40,417 nt of DNA from Pseudomonadota bacterium (GTDB lineage Bacteria; Pseudomonadota; Gammaproteobacteria; Legionellales; Legionellaceae): contig JAGVJN010000035.1 of the NCBI GenBank assembly GCA_020051095.1, forward strand, positions 1 through 40,417. The letters run 5' to 3'. The position numbers were made by a program, and so were the translations under genes. Below, one piece after another: positions 25,836-34,249 of this stretch. Within the stretch, counting starts at the first letter, position 1; the number at the start of each line of letters is the position of its first letter. The notes below the pieces were generated by a model that worked only from the letters and a program-made list of their open reading frames with translations, searched no databases and was not told the origin of the DNA.

Positions 25836-27050
25836 TCATCGGCTATTAGACTGCCATTTGCCTGCAATCATCGTTTGGTGGGCAATGGGAGAGGCAAGAT
25901 AATAACAAAGTGCAGCGGAATCATCCAGATGCCAGCGTACAATATCCGCTTTCAAGCCGGATTTTAGGCAGCCAAGTTGCTCACAAAGTCCCAATGCTTT
26001 GGCAGCATGAACGGTCACACCTTGCAGCACTTCTTCAACCGTTAAATGGAATAATTGACATGCCATATTCATCATTAATCGCAGTGAAGCAGTTGGCGAG
26101 GTGCCTGGATTAGCGTCCGAAGCGATCGCCATGGGAATTTGTCGCTGGCGAAATTGGGCAATCGGTGGCTTATGCGTTTCCTGTAAGGTATAAAAAGCCC
26201 CCGGCAGCAACACGGCCACTGTGCCATGTTGTTGCATCGCTATCAATCCTTGTTCTGACACATGTTCCACATGATCGCACGATAATGCGTTATAACTGGC
26301 AGCAAGTTCAACAGCCCCCATATCCGATAATTGCCCTGCATGGCACTTTATTGCCAATTGGTGGGTTCGAGCATACTCAAAGAGTTGCTGGGATTGCTCA
26401 CAATCAAAGGCAATGTTTTCACAAAACACATCCACTGCATCGCATAAGTTTTCATCGACTAAAACAGGTAACACTTGCTGACATAAATAATCAACATACG
26501 CCTGTGCTTGCCCGCGATACTCGGGAGGCACTGCATGGGCACCTAAAAACGTTTTAACGATACGTATGCCACACTGCTTGGCCAACAAATCAGCCACTTC
26601 CAGCATTTTACGTTCATCCTGCAAAGACAAACCATAGCCCGATTTGATTTCAACAGTTGTCACACCTTCATCGATGAGTGCTTGTAATCGAGGCAAGCTT
26701 TCTGCAAATAACTGCTCTTTTGAAGCCTCGCGAGTGGCGTTTACTGTGGATAAAATGCCACCGCCGCGTTTGGCAATCTCAGCGTACGACAAACCTTGTT
26801 GACGCAAACGAAACTCATGACTGCGAAGGCCAGCATGAACTAAATGCGTGTGGCAGTCGATTAATCCAGGGGTCAAGAGATGGCCAGAACAATCCTCTGG
26901 AAGATACTGATCGCTTTGATAGTCGTCGGGGCACTCATTATCCGCCCCTACCCAAGCAATTGTATCGGCTTTAATAACAACGGTCTGATTTGATTTCTGA
27001 CTGCCATCTGGCAACAAAACATTGGCATGATAAAGTCGATATCCACTCAC
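25836..27050 (-). CDS. hutI: Imidazolonepropionase
   Basis: Third enzyme of histidine degradation; it hydrolyses 4-imidazolone-5-propionate to N-formimino-glutamate. It has the amidohydrolase fold, 404 aa. The metal-binding motif is H67-T-H69 in GLIDCHTHLVHAG, with later His and Asp ligands in KCHAGQLSD and ASDANPGTS. The start is GTG with GAGGAA upstream inside the end of the SDR gene, three bases away, so the two are coupled. No hutU, hutH or hutG lies in this window, so the pathway is split from its usual neighbours. Confidence 0.95.
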   Translation of the reverse strand: MSGYRLYHANVLLPDGSQKSNQTVVIKADTIAWVGADNECPDDYQSDQYLPEDCSGHLLTPGLIDCHTHLVHAGLRSHEFRLRQQGLSYAEIAKRGGGILSTVNATREASKEQLFAESLPRLQALIDEGVTTVEIKSGYGLSLQDERKMLEVADLLAKQCGIRIVKTFLGAHAVPPEYRGQAQAYVDYLCQQVLPVLVDENLCDAVDVFCENIAFDCEQSQQLFEYARTHQLAIKCHAGQLSDMGAVELAASYNALSCDHVEHVSEQGLIAMQQHGTVAVLLPGAFYTLQETHKPPIAQFRQRQIPMAIASDANPGTSPTASLRLMMNMACQLFHLTVEEVLQGVTVHAAKALGLCEQLGCLKSGLKADIVRWHLDDSAALCYYLASPIAHQTMIAGKWQSNSR

Positions 27051-27053
27051 TCG

Positions 27054-27815
27054 TTATTCCTCAAACGTTGGTACATGATGGGGCGGCTGTAACCATTGAC
27101 GATGATGGCTCGTGTCATAGATATCCCACTCTTGACTGCAAAACGTGTGTTTGTCCACATCCAATAACAACCATGATAGAAAAAGCGCAACCGTGTCACA
27201 GGTTATCAATTGATTGTTGCGCTTAAGTTTTTGGAAAAAATGCAATTTTTCAGAATCCATGCAATCGCTGTGGCGAATTTCTGCTTGCATGGGTGTGTCG
27301 ATGATGCCTGGCATCACCGAGGCAAAACTTGGATCGTCACATTCGAGTTGCCAGCATTTTGTAATCATCGATAAAGCGGCTTTCGATGTGCAATAGGCCG
27401 CCCAACCTTTTACTGGGAAGTAAGCCGCACCTGAACCAATATGCAAAACTCGTCCGCCTTTCAATTGGGCTAATAATGATTGATTGAGGCATAAGGGTGC
27501 TTCAACGTTCGTTGCCATATTTTGGCGAAACGAATCTAAAGCAAGATCTTTGATTGGCGCAATAGGGTCGATAATACCCGCATTATGAATGAATCCAGTC
27601 AGCTGTTTAAACCGGCTTAAGTAGTCAACCAGTACCGCTCTGCCTTCTTCATGACTAATATCTGCCTGGATATAAGAAATCCGGTCATTTTCTGAGGCTG
27701 TTTGTTGCAGCGCTTCTATGCGACGACCGGTAATTATCACAAACTGACCACGTTTCGCTAACGCAATTGCTAACGCTTGGCCAATGCCAGAACCACCACC
27801 TGTGATGACAAACAC
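27054..27815 (-). CDS. Short-chain dehydrogenase/reductase
   Basis: NAD(P)-dependent SDR of 253 aa. The nucleotide-binding motif GGGSGIG is at residues 6-12 and HNAG at 77-80. The catalytic residues are S128, Y141 and K145 (YCTSKAAL). The start is a GTG with GGAG seven bases upstream. Substrate is unknown; the sequence shows the general SDR pattern only. It is the first gene of an operon with hutI and a peptide transporter. A role in histidine use is possible but not shown. Confidence 0.88.
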   Translation of the reverse strand: MFVITGGGSGIGQALAIALAKRGQFVIITGRRIEALQQTASENDRISYIQADISHEEGRAVLVDYLSRFKQLTGFIHNAGIIDPIAPIKDLALDSFRQNMATNVEAPLCLNQSLLAQLKGGRVLHIGSGAAYFPVKGWAAYCTSKAALSMITKCWQLECDDPSFASVMPGIIDTPMQAEIRHSDCMDSEKLHFFQKLKRNNQLITCDTVALFLSWLLLDVDKHTFCSQEWDIYDTSHHRQWLQPPHHVPTFEE

Positions 27816-28051
27816 GCCTTCACTCCATCAATACGATTGGCGGCGAGTATATCAATCTTCCACTATTAAAACCAGTTGAAAACGGATGGGGAAAATGTAA
27901 CATAGCGGTAAATTTAGTCATTTATCTAGGAAAACTTGCAGAGAAAAAGCCTAATTTTGTTTAGATCTGCAGAGAACTTCTTATAAGTGGACATTATCCT
28001 TATTATCAGTCATAATAATTGTAATTTTTATTTATACCCTATTAATAAACC
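27816..28051. other. Divergent intergenic region between SDR and aroQ
   Basis: About 236 AT-rich bases with no gene seen. It should carry the promoters of both operons. TATACC at 28033-28038 is a possible -10 for aroQ, without a clear -35. Confidence 0.35.
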
Positions 28052-28492
28052 ATGACATCAATCTATGTTATTCATGGCCCTAATCTAAATAAGCTCGGGG
28101 AGCGTGAACCCAATGTGTATGGTCATGAAAGCTTAAAAGCGATCAACGACCAATTAGTATCCATTGGTGAAAAAAACGGTGTCAAGGTTAACACATTTCA
28201 AAGCAATCATGAAGGGGAAGTGATTGATTTTATACATCAATTAACACCCAAAAAATGCGACATAATTTTGATTAATCCCGCCGCATTTACCCACACCAGC
28301 ATTGCCATACGCGATGCATTATTAGCCATCAGCATTCCTTTCATCGAGGTTCACTTAAGCAATGTTTATCAACGTGAACCGTTTCGTCACAAATCCTATT
28401 TTTCTGACATAGCCGTTGGAATCATCGCAGGCTTTGGCTCAGAGAGTTATTTTTTGGCGCTGCAAGCAGCGATTAATCATTTGAAGAATTGA
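28052..28492 (+). CDS. aroQ: 3-dehydroquinate dehydratase, type II
   Basis: Third step of the shikimate pathway, converting 3-dehydroquinate to 3-dehydroshikimate. It is a 146-aa type II enzyme. The catalytic loop is [14 protein letters not shown] with Y23. NPAAFTHTS is at about 75-83, and the catalytic histidine H101 is in EVHLSN. It is the first gene of aroQ-accB-accC-prmA, a cluster widely kept in gammaproteobacteria. No strong ribosome-binding site is seen upstream of the ATG. Confidence 0.96.
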   Translation: MTSIYVIHGPNLNKLGEREPNVYGHESLKAINDQLVSIGEKNGVKVNTFQSNHEGEVIDFIHQLTPKKCDIILINPAAFTHTSIAIRDALLAISIPFIEVHLSNVYQREPFRHKSYFSDIAVGIIAGFGSESYFLALQAAINHLKN

Positions 28493-28505
28493 GAGATATG
28501 TAACC

Positions 28506-28967
28506 ATGGATATTCGTAAAATTAATAAACTCATTGAAATATTAGTCAAATCGGGTATTTCTGAAATCGAGATTAAAGAAGGTGAAACCTCTGTCCGCTT
28601 AAGCCAACACGTAAATGCCCTTCCAACCCAAACGGTGATGCATACACCGGTTGTTGGAACACCGGCCCCTGTGTCTGCGCCCATGGAATCGCCCAATACC
28701 CAAGCTCAAGCGGCGAAAGCAGCGCACGAGTCAGGTCATGTCATTCGTTCACCGATGGTAGGCACTTTATACAGCTCGCCTTCCCCTGAAGCAAAACCCT
28801 TCGTGACCGTCGGTCAATCCATCAAAGTAGGTGATACGATTTGTATTATCGAAGCCATGAAAATGTTTAACGAGATTGAAGCGGATAAAAGCGGTATAGT
28901 TAAGCAAATTCTAGTCAGTAACGGTGAACCCGTAGAATTTAATCAACCGCTGTTGGTGGTGGAATAA
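28506..28967 (+). CDS. accB: Biotin carboxyl carrier protein of acetyl-CoA carboxylase
   Basis: Carries the biotin that shuttles carboxyl groups in acetyl-CoA carboxylase, the first committed step of fatty-acid synthesis. Length is 153 aa. The N-terminal domain ([20 protein letters not shown]) is joined by a Pro/Ala linker (about 40-78) to the biotinyl domain. Biotin attaches at K119 in [15 protein letters not shown]. It lies 13 bases after aroQ and 10 before accC. Confidence 0.97.
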   Translation: MDIRKINKLIEILVKSGISEIEIKEGETSVRLSQHVNALPTQTVMHTPVVGTPAPVSAPMESPNTQAQAAKAAHESGHVIRSPMVGTLYSSPSPEAKPFVTVGQSIKVGDTICIIEAMKMFNEIEADKSGIVKQILVSNGEPVEFNQPLLVVE

Positions 28968-28977
28968 GAGGTAGGCT

Positions 28978-30327
28978 ATGTTTAATAAAGTTGTCATCGC
29001 CAATCGAGGTGAAATCGCTTTGCGTATCCTAAGGGCCTGCAAAGAACTTGGGATTAAAACCGTTGCGGTCCATTCTGAAGTCGATAAAGATTTATTGCAT
29101 GTCCGTTTAGCCGATGAATCCGTTTGTATCGGCCCTGCTCCTGCAAGTAAAAGTTATTTAAATATCCCAGCCATCATTTCAGCCGCTGAAATTACCGATG
29201 CCGTGGCTATCCACCCAGGTTATGGCTTTTTATCCGAAAATGCCGATTTTGCTGAAATTGTTGAGCAAAGTGGCTTTCATTTTATTGGTCCAAAAGCAGA
29301 AACGATTCGCATCATGGGCGATAAAGTCGCCGCCATTAAAGCGATGAAAGAAGCAGGTGTTCCTTGCGTGCCAGGATCCGGTGGCCCCCTGGGCAACGAC
29401 GATAAGACAAATTTAAGGCTAGCGCATGAAATTGGCTACCCGGTCATCATTAAAGCAGCCGGAGGCGGCGGTGGTCGAGGCATGCGGGTTGTCCACTCGG
29501 AAGCGGCCTTATTAAACGCGATTTCACTCACTCAAAGTGAAGCCAAAGCGGCGTTTAATAATGCAACGGTATACATGGAAAAATTTTTAGAAACGCCAAG
29601 GCACATTGAATTTCAAGTGTTGGGCGATGGTAAAGGAAATGCCATTCATTTGGGAGAGCGCGATTGCTCTATGCAACGACGGCACCAAAAAGTCGTCGAA
29701 GAAGCAACAGCCCCTGGCATTGCCGATGATGTCCGCCAGCAAATAGGCGAAACCGTTGTCAATGCTTGCCGTCAATTAAAATATCGCGGGGCGGGGACCT
29801 TTGAATTTCTCTATGAAAATGGCCGTTTTTATTTTATCGAGATGAATACCCGGATACAGGTGGAGCATCCTGTCACTGAAATGGTAACCGGCATTGACCT
29901 AATTAAAGAGCAAATTAAAATCGCATGCGAAATGCCAATTTCCATCAAACAAGAAGATGTCCAATGGCGAGGCCATGCCTTTGAATGCCGAATCAACGCC
30001 GAAGATCCAAGGAAGTTTATCCCATCCCCTGGTCGCATTGACATATTGCATCAACCAGCAGGTCCTGGCATCCGTTTTGATTCGCATATCTATGCCAGCT
30101 ATACCGTTCCCCCGCATTATGATTCCATGATTGGTAAATTAATCAGTTATGGGAATACGCGAGAAGAAGCCATTTTGCGAATGCGCAATGCGCTGGATGA
30201 AATCATTATTGAGGGCATTCAAACGAACATTGAATTGCATCGACATATCTTCCATGATAAGAACTTCATCGAGGGTGGCACTAACATTCACTATCTAGAA
30301 AAAATGTTAGCAGAAGAACCATTTTAA
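28978..30327 (+). CDS. accC: Biotin carboxylase subunit of acetyl-CoA carboxylase
   Basis: ATP-grasp enzyme that carboxylates biotin on AccB using bicarbonate. It is 449 aa, the standard length. The N-terminal domain starts [20 protein letters not shown]. The glycine-rich ATP loop is [12 protein letters not shown]. The active-site segment [14 protein letters not shown] is intact. GAGG precedes the ATG. It works with AccB here and with the carboxyltransferase subunits AccA and AccD, which are not in this window. Confidence 0.98.
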   Translation: MFNKVVIANRGEIALRILRACKELGIKTVAVHSEVDKDLLHVRLADESVCIGPAPASKSYLNIPAIISAAEITDAVAIHPGYGFLSENADFAEIVEQSGFHFIGPKAETIRIMGDKVAAIKAMKEAGVPCVPGSGGPLGNDDKTNLRLAHEIGYPVIIKAAGGGGGRGMRVVHSEAALLNAISLTQSEAKAAFNNATVYMEKFLETPRHIEFQVLGDGKGNAIHLGERDCSMQRRHQKVVEEATAPGIADDVRQQIGETVVNACRQLKYRGAGTFEFLYENGRFYFIEMNTRIQVEHPVTEMVTGIDLIKEQIKIACEMPISIKQEDVQWRGHAFECRINAEDPRKFIPSPGRIDILHQPAGPGIRFDSHIYASYTVPPHYDSMIGKLISYGNTREEAILRMRNALDEIIIEGIQTNIELHRHIFHDKNFIEGGTNIHYLEKMLAEEPF

Positions 30328-30329
30328 CC

Positions 30330-31208
30330 ATGTCTTATTATGAATTAACCATCACCGATATCGATACAGAACAAGTCGATGCCTTATCGGAACAACTCGA
30401 ATCCTTAGGGGCTTTATCAATCACTTGTACCGATCAAGGCGATAACCCCATCTTTGAACCCAAACCTGGCACAACCCCGCTGTGGCCCGAATCGGTTGTC
30501 ACCGCGTTATTTTCGACGCAGAATGAAGCCGAACTCGCACGAGAGATCCTACAACAAAACCTCTCTTATGGTGATATGGCCATTGTCAACGTGGCTGACC
30601 AAGCTTGGGAGCGGGTATGTATGGATGATTTTCATCCCATGCAATTTGGCAAAAAATTATGGATTTGTCCCTCGTGGACAACCCCACCCGATGAGAATGC
30701 CATTAATATTCAGCTCGATCCAGGATTAGCATTTGGCACAGGGACCCATTCAACGACTGCTTTATGTTTAACCTGGTTAGATAGCCACCCCCCTGCTGGC
30801 AAAATTGTCCTTGATTTTGGCTGCGGGTCCGGCATATTAGCTATCGCTGCTTTGAAGTTAGGCGCAGAAAAAGTCTTTGCAGTTGATATTGACCCCCAAG
30901 CCCATGAGGCAACTGAAAACAATGCAATGCAAAATGATTGTGATCACCCAAACCAATTGATTATTGGGGAACAAACGATTATTCAGGAGCCTGTCGATGT
31001 TGTTCTTGCGAATGTGTTGCTAGATCCTTTATTAAAATATCGCGATCAATTTATGGCATGGAGCAAACCCAAAGCAACATTGGTATTATCTGGTCTTTTA
31101 GAAAATCAATGTGATACTATCATTAAACACTATCAATCTGATTGCCGTGTCGTTTATCAAAATACCGACAATGAGTGGGGATTAGTCGTCTTAGAAAAGC
31201 TGAGCTAA
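30330..31208 (+). CDS. prmA: Ribosomal protein L11 methyltransferase
   Basis: SAM-dependent enzyme that methylates ribosomal protein L11. The 292-aa protein has an N-terminal substrate-recognition domain, then FGTGTHSTTALCL and the SAM-binding motif VLDFGCGSGILAIAALKLGA. NVLLDPL is at the position of the NxL(D/A)PL motif. It starts three bases after the accC stop, as the last gene of the operon. A compound hairpin repeat follows about 40 bases after the stop. Confidence 0.96.
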   Translation: MSYYELTITDIDTEQVDALSEQLESLGALSITCTDQGDNPIFEPKPGTTPLWPESVVTALFSTQNEAELAREILQQNLSYGDMAIVNVADQAWERVCMDDFHPMQFGKKLWICPSWTTPPDENAINIQLDPGLAFGTGTHSTTALCLTWLDSHPPAGKIVLDFGCGSGILAIAALKLGAEKVFAVDIDPQAHEATENNAMQNDCDHPNQLIIGEQTIIQEPVDVVLANVLLDPLLKYRDQFMAWSKPKATLVLSGLLENQCDTIIKHYQSDCRVVYQNTDNEWGLVVLEKLS

Positions 31209-31247
31209 AAGACATCACTAAACTTCAAAATAACTTGCTTCATGTTC

Positions 31248-31352
31248 CCTTCTCCCCAGACATGGGGAGAAGGTGCCCAACGGGCGGATGAGGGGTTATT
31301 GAATCGAAGTCATTATTTTGATGTATTGCACATTGTGCTTGAAATGCTAACC
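31248..31352. repeat. Compound hairpin repeat, copy 1
   Basis: Three successive inverted repeats: CCTTCTCCCC/GGGGAGAAGG (31248-31273), GCCC-AAC-GGGC (31275-31285) and GCACA-T-TGTGC (31328-31338), followed by TTGAAATGCTAACC. The same order and spacing recur at 34121-34225. The first two hairpins belong to a REP type common in proteobacteria. It may also terminate prmA. Confidence 0.7.
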
Positions 31353-31374
31353 AAATAACATCAAGGACTGAACC

Positions 31375-32766
31375 ATGAAAAAAATAGCCCTTTTCATTTA
31401 TCTGCTGGCCAGTAGTTTTCTGCTCCATGCCGGTGCCGTCGAGAAATATTTTCAATATCATCAGCAACAACAAGCGCTACCACTTTTAAAAAGCACATCG
31501 GTGAAAACAGGGTATTTTGATCAATACATCGACCCAAAAAGGCCAAAGCTTGGAACCTTCAAACAACGCTACTATCTGGATGAGGTTTATGCCAAAGATG
31601 CCAATGCACCCGTGTTTTTTTATGTTTGCGGGGAAGCAGCCTGTTCCCAATCATCCCTATCCGGTGCTATTCGCTCCTATGCTAGGCGTTATCAGGCTCG
31701 ATTAATTGCACTTGAACATCGCTTTTATGGTAAAAGCCAGCCTTTCAATGACTTATCAACGAATCACCTTCGCTACTTAACCATTGAAAATGCCTTAGCC
31801 GATCTGGCATCGTTTCAAAAAGCCATGACCCAAAAACATGGCTGGTCAGGAAAATGGGTGAGTTTTGGGGGCTCATATCCTGGTTCGTTATCTGCTTATT
31901 ATCGACTCCATTATCCCGATTTAGTGGTCGGTGCGATTGCATCCTCCGCACCCGTGCGAGCACAAGAATCCTTCCCCGAATACGATAAACATGTTACCAA
32001 AGTAGCCGGACCTGAATGTGCTAAGGCGATGCGTAAAGTTGTTAAAATAATCGATAAAGCACAGACCAATAAACAAAAGTTTGCTGAAATAAAGGCAATG
32101 TTTTCGGCAAGCGATGTTGTCGATGATATCGATTTTATCTATTTAGTAGCAGATATCGGTGCAGGTGCCATTCAATATGGAATGCATGATGAATTTTGCC
32201 ATATGCTAACCTCTGGTGAAGACGAATTAACCGGTTATGCCCAATTCGCTAACATTTTATATAGCCGTTTTGGTGAAAATGCGGTTGATATGACAGCACA
32301 AGCCGCTGAATCGGAGTCACTTGATAACAGCGCGGAAGGCATTGGCATGCGCCAATGGTTTTATCAGTCTTGCCTTGAATATGGTTATTGGCAGGTTGCC
32401 CACCCCGATCCGTCCCAATCAACCCGCTCAAAGCAAATTGACTTAGATTATCACCATCAAATCTGCTTTCGATTGTTTAATATGACGACTCCTGCTAAGG
32501 TTGATTTAACCAATGAGACCTTTTTTACTCCATTATTAAGCGAAGAGACCACACACCTTGTTTTCACCAATGGCAGTAATGACCCCTGGTCAATGTTGTC
32601 CATTACCCCTGACAGCGAATGGGCGACAAATCCCAGTTTAATCTACGAACTGATCGAAGGATCCGCTCATTGCGATGACTTACATGCCCCAAGAAAAGCC
32701 GATAGCATCGCCCTTAAACTTGCCAGAGAGCGAACCAAAGCAGCGTTGGATCATTGGCTATATTAA
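31375..32766 (+). CDS. Secreted serine carboxypeptidase, S28 family
   Basis: Exported peptidase related to prolylcarboxypeptidase and dipeptidyl peptidase II, families best known in eukaryotes. Length is 463 aa. The signal peptide is residues 1-21 (ending HAGA). The nucleophile is S167 in GGSYPGSLSAYY, with D403 in NGSNDPWSM and H432 in GSAHCDDLH completing the triad. The family motif EHRFYGKS is at 114-121. Several cysteines suggest disulfides in the periplasm or outside the cell. AAGGA precedes the ATG. It stands alone between two repeats. Confidence 0.93.
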   Translation: MKKIALFIYLLASSFLLHAGAVEKYFQYHQQQQALPLLKSTSVKTGYFDQYIDPKRPKLGTFKQRYYLDEVYAKDANAPVFFYVCGEAACSQSSLSGAIRSYARRYQARLIALEHRFYGKSQPFNDLSTNHLRYLTIENALADLASFQKAMTQKHGWSGKWVSFGGSYPGSLSAYYRLHYPDLVVGAIASSAPVRAQESFPEYDKHVTKVAGPECAKAMRKVVKIIDKAQTNKQKFAEIKAMFSASDVVDDIDFIYLVADIGAGAIQYGMHDEFCHMLTSGEDELTGYAQFANILYSRFGENAVDMTAQAAESESLDNSAEGIGMRQWFYQSCLEYGYWQVAHPDPSQSTRSKQIDLDYHHQICFRLFNMTTPAKVDLTNETFFTPLLSEETTHLVFTNGSNDPWSMLSITPDSEWATNPSLIYELIEGSAHCDDLHAPRKADSIALKLARERTKAALDHWLY

Positions 32767-32807
32767 ACATGGAAAATGAATTGAAAAATTTGTCTTGAAT
32801 TAATTAA

Positions 32808-32864
32808 GTTGGTGCGTCTATCCCCCCTTTATATCACAAAGAAGTGGCTATATTACGCACCAAC
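32808..32864. repeat. Inverted repeat downstream of the S28 peptidase
   Basis: GTTGGTGCGT (32808-32817) and ACGCACCAAC (32855-32864) are perfect 10-bp arms around 37 bases. It sits between two convergent genes. It could be a terminator, though the loop is large, or a remnant of a small inverted-repeat element. Confidence 0.45.
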
Positions 32865-32877
32865 AAGTTATTACGTT

Positions 32878-33453
32878 TTAAGCACTTTTCTTTAATGTGA
32901 TAATTAGGTTTGTCCCCTTCATTTTTGTTGTCATCGATTTTTCATCATAGCCATTTGGTATTTGAAATGATTGAGTATGACTGCTATGTGAATAACTGAC
33001 ACGCTTGCTATTATCTTCTTCGCGAGTGATTTTTTGTGTCACGTTGGAGCTTATTATCAACTGACCATTTTTTACTGATACATCGATTTTATTGTCGGAT
33101 TCTTTGGGCAGTTTTATTTTGTATACCAATTCATCTTTTCCTTCTTTTATTTGTATATTGTTAGAATTGGTGGAATTTAAATCGGGAAATCCTGTTGCAA
33201 GGCTATGTTGCATTTTCGAAAATTGGTGGTTCATTAATCGTTGCATAGCTTGATGCATCTTGTCGAATTCCTTAAAGATGTCGTTGTGCGATTGAAAGAA
33301 TGGATCATTATCAAAAAGGTCGATAATTGTTTTGTTTTTTTGTTTGATATTTGCTTGATCTGGAACTTTTGTATCTAATGTTGCAGCACTTGTATAGGGG
33401 ACAATACAAATCCCTAGTAGGGTACTTAAAAATATTGCAATTATCTTGTTCAT
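32878..33453 (-). CDS. Exported Hsp20/alpha-crystallin-like protein
   Basis: The 191-aa protein has a clear signal peptide (MNKIIAIFLSTLLGICIVPYTSA). A helical, Met/His/Gln-rich region follows (DPFFQSHNDIFKEFDKMHQA). The C-terminal half, from about residue 98, has the alpha-crystallin pattern: NIQIKEGKDELVYKIKLP, DVSVKNGQLIIS and GTNLIITLKK. Hsp20 proteins are ATP-independent holdases, normally cytosolic, so an exported one is unusual. I use the second ATG (33453), because AGGAG abuts the first ATG (33459) with no spacing but is six bases from the second. Role in envelope stress is inferred. Confidence 0.8.
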   Translation of the reverse strand: MNKIIAIFLSTLLGICIVPYTSAATLDTKVPDQANIKQKNKTIIDLFDNDPFFQSHNDIFKEFDKMHQAMQRLMNHQFSKMQHSLATGFPDLNSTNSNNIQIKEGKDELVYKIKLPKESDNKIDVSVKNGQLIISSNVTQKITREEDNSKRVSYSHSSHTQSFQIPNGYDEKSMTTKMKGTNLIITLKKSA

Positions 33454-33547
33454 TGTCATCTCCTACAAGTAGAGGCGACTATTTCGCCTCTATAATCACA
33501 TGCCCCGACAATATTACATTTATCAAGGGCGCCAATAATTAACCATC

Positions 33548-33721
33548 TTAAGGATACAAAGCATTCCAAATGGCAAGCATTTCTTTAGGGTTTTGGTAAG
33601 CTTTAGACAGGCTGGTATTGCAATTTGAACAATAGATTGTGTAATAATTTGATGGAAATCCTGATTTTACTTTTTTTACATTCACATTTTTTCTACATGA
33701 AGGACAAGGATTAGCAATCAT
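33548..33721 (-). CDS. Small zinc-ribbon protein, 57 aa
   Basis: Unrecognised short gene. Two CxxC pairs, C6-P-S-C9 and C31-S-N-C34, form a likely single zinc ribbon, followed by KAYQNPKEMLAIWNALYP. The layout (two CxxC pairs, a basic middle, a tryptophan near the end) recalls phage Com/Lar-like small zinc-finger proteins, but similarity cannot be confirmed by eye. It has an excellent ribosome-binding site (AAAGGAGATATT) before the ATG. It is downstream, on the minus strand, of a region with two tandem small hairpins. Confidence 0.7.
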   Translation of the reverse strand: MIANPCPSCRKNVNVKKVKSGFPSNYYTIYCSNCNTSLSKAYQNPKEMLAIWNALYP

Positions 33722-33948
33722 AATATCTCCTTTACTAACTCAATAATTACCAAAGTTTGTTCGACAAATAGATGAGCCGTTTTAATAAGAGGCTCAAACT
33801 TTTATTTAAGATCAATCATCAAAATTTCAAGACCTTTTATAAAAATTTTCGTTGTATCTGATAAAAAAGGAACTGAGCTAATACCCTTTATTCCGCATTA
33901 CAAACCAGAATTTATCAACGAAATCATAGTAATAACCCATGAACGTCG
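33722..33948. other. Non-coding gap upstream of the zinc-ribbon gene
   Basis: AT-rich and without a convincing gene on either strand. The longest open stretch seen is about 20 codons on the minus strand. Probably leader and promoter DNA for the zinc-ribbon gene. Confidence 0.35.
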
Positions 33949-34029
33949 CCCTCCGCATAAAGCGGAGGGTCCAGGAACTGAGGTGTTTTTAATGGTAATG
34001 TCTATGGATCCTCTGCATAAAGCGGAGGA
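33949..34029. repeat. Two hairpins repeated 60 bases apart
   Basis: CCCTCCGC-ATAAA-GCGGAGGG at 33949-33969 and TCCTCTGC-ATAAA-GCGGAGGA at 34009-34029. Both have an 8-bp stem and the same loop. The second has outer T/A instead of C/G, which keeps pairing, and one T opposite G that is a wobble only in plus-strand RNA. Only two units exist, and no cas gene is nearby. Confidence 0.7.
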
Positions 34030-34120
34030 AGACGGGAATAAGTCTTGAGCAAGATTGAATGGGGGCTATATTTTGTCAGGTTGAATTAAACAGGACTTCT
34101 AAATAACTTCCCTCAATTTC

Positions 34121-34225
34121 CCCTCTCCCCGGAAATGGGGAGAGGGTGCCCGAAGGGCGGGAGAGGGTTTTTTGTAACAAAGGTATATCCTGATGTGTGG
34201 CACCAAGTGCCTGAAATGCTTACGA
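34121..34225. repeat. Compound hairpin repeat, copy 2
   Basis: CCCTCTCCCC/GGGGAGAGGG (34121-34146), GCCC-GAA-GGGC (34148-34158) and GGCAC-CAA-GTGCC (34199-34211), then CTGAAATGCTTACG. It matches the order and spacing of copy 1 at 31248, with paired changes in the third hairpin. Confidence 0.7.
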
Positions 34226-34244
34226 AAAACCGCAAGTTCGAGGC
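34219..34244. repeat. Half-copy of the 23667 MITE-like element
   Basis: Matches 23673-23698 at 23 of 26 positions (CTTACGAAAAAC core, then TCGAGGC). It ends six bases before the stop of the ankyrin gene. No second inverted end is seen, so it is a remnant or a solo end. It touches the end of compound repeat copy 2. Confidence 0.65.
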
Positions 34245-34249
34245 CGTGG

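Noticed and set aside
33949..34029. Two-unit repeat considered as a minimal CRISPR array
   Set aside because: Only two repeats of about 20 bases, a 40-base spacer, imperfect identity, and no cas genes in the window.
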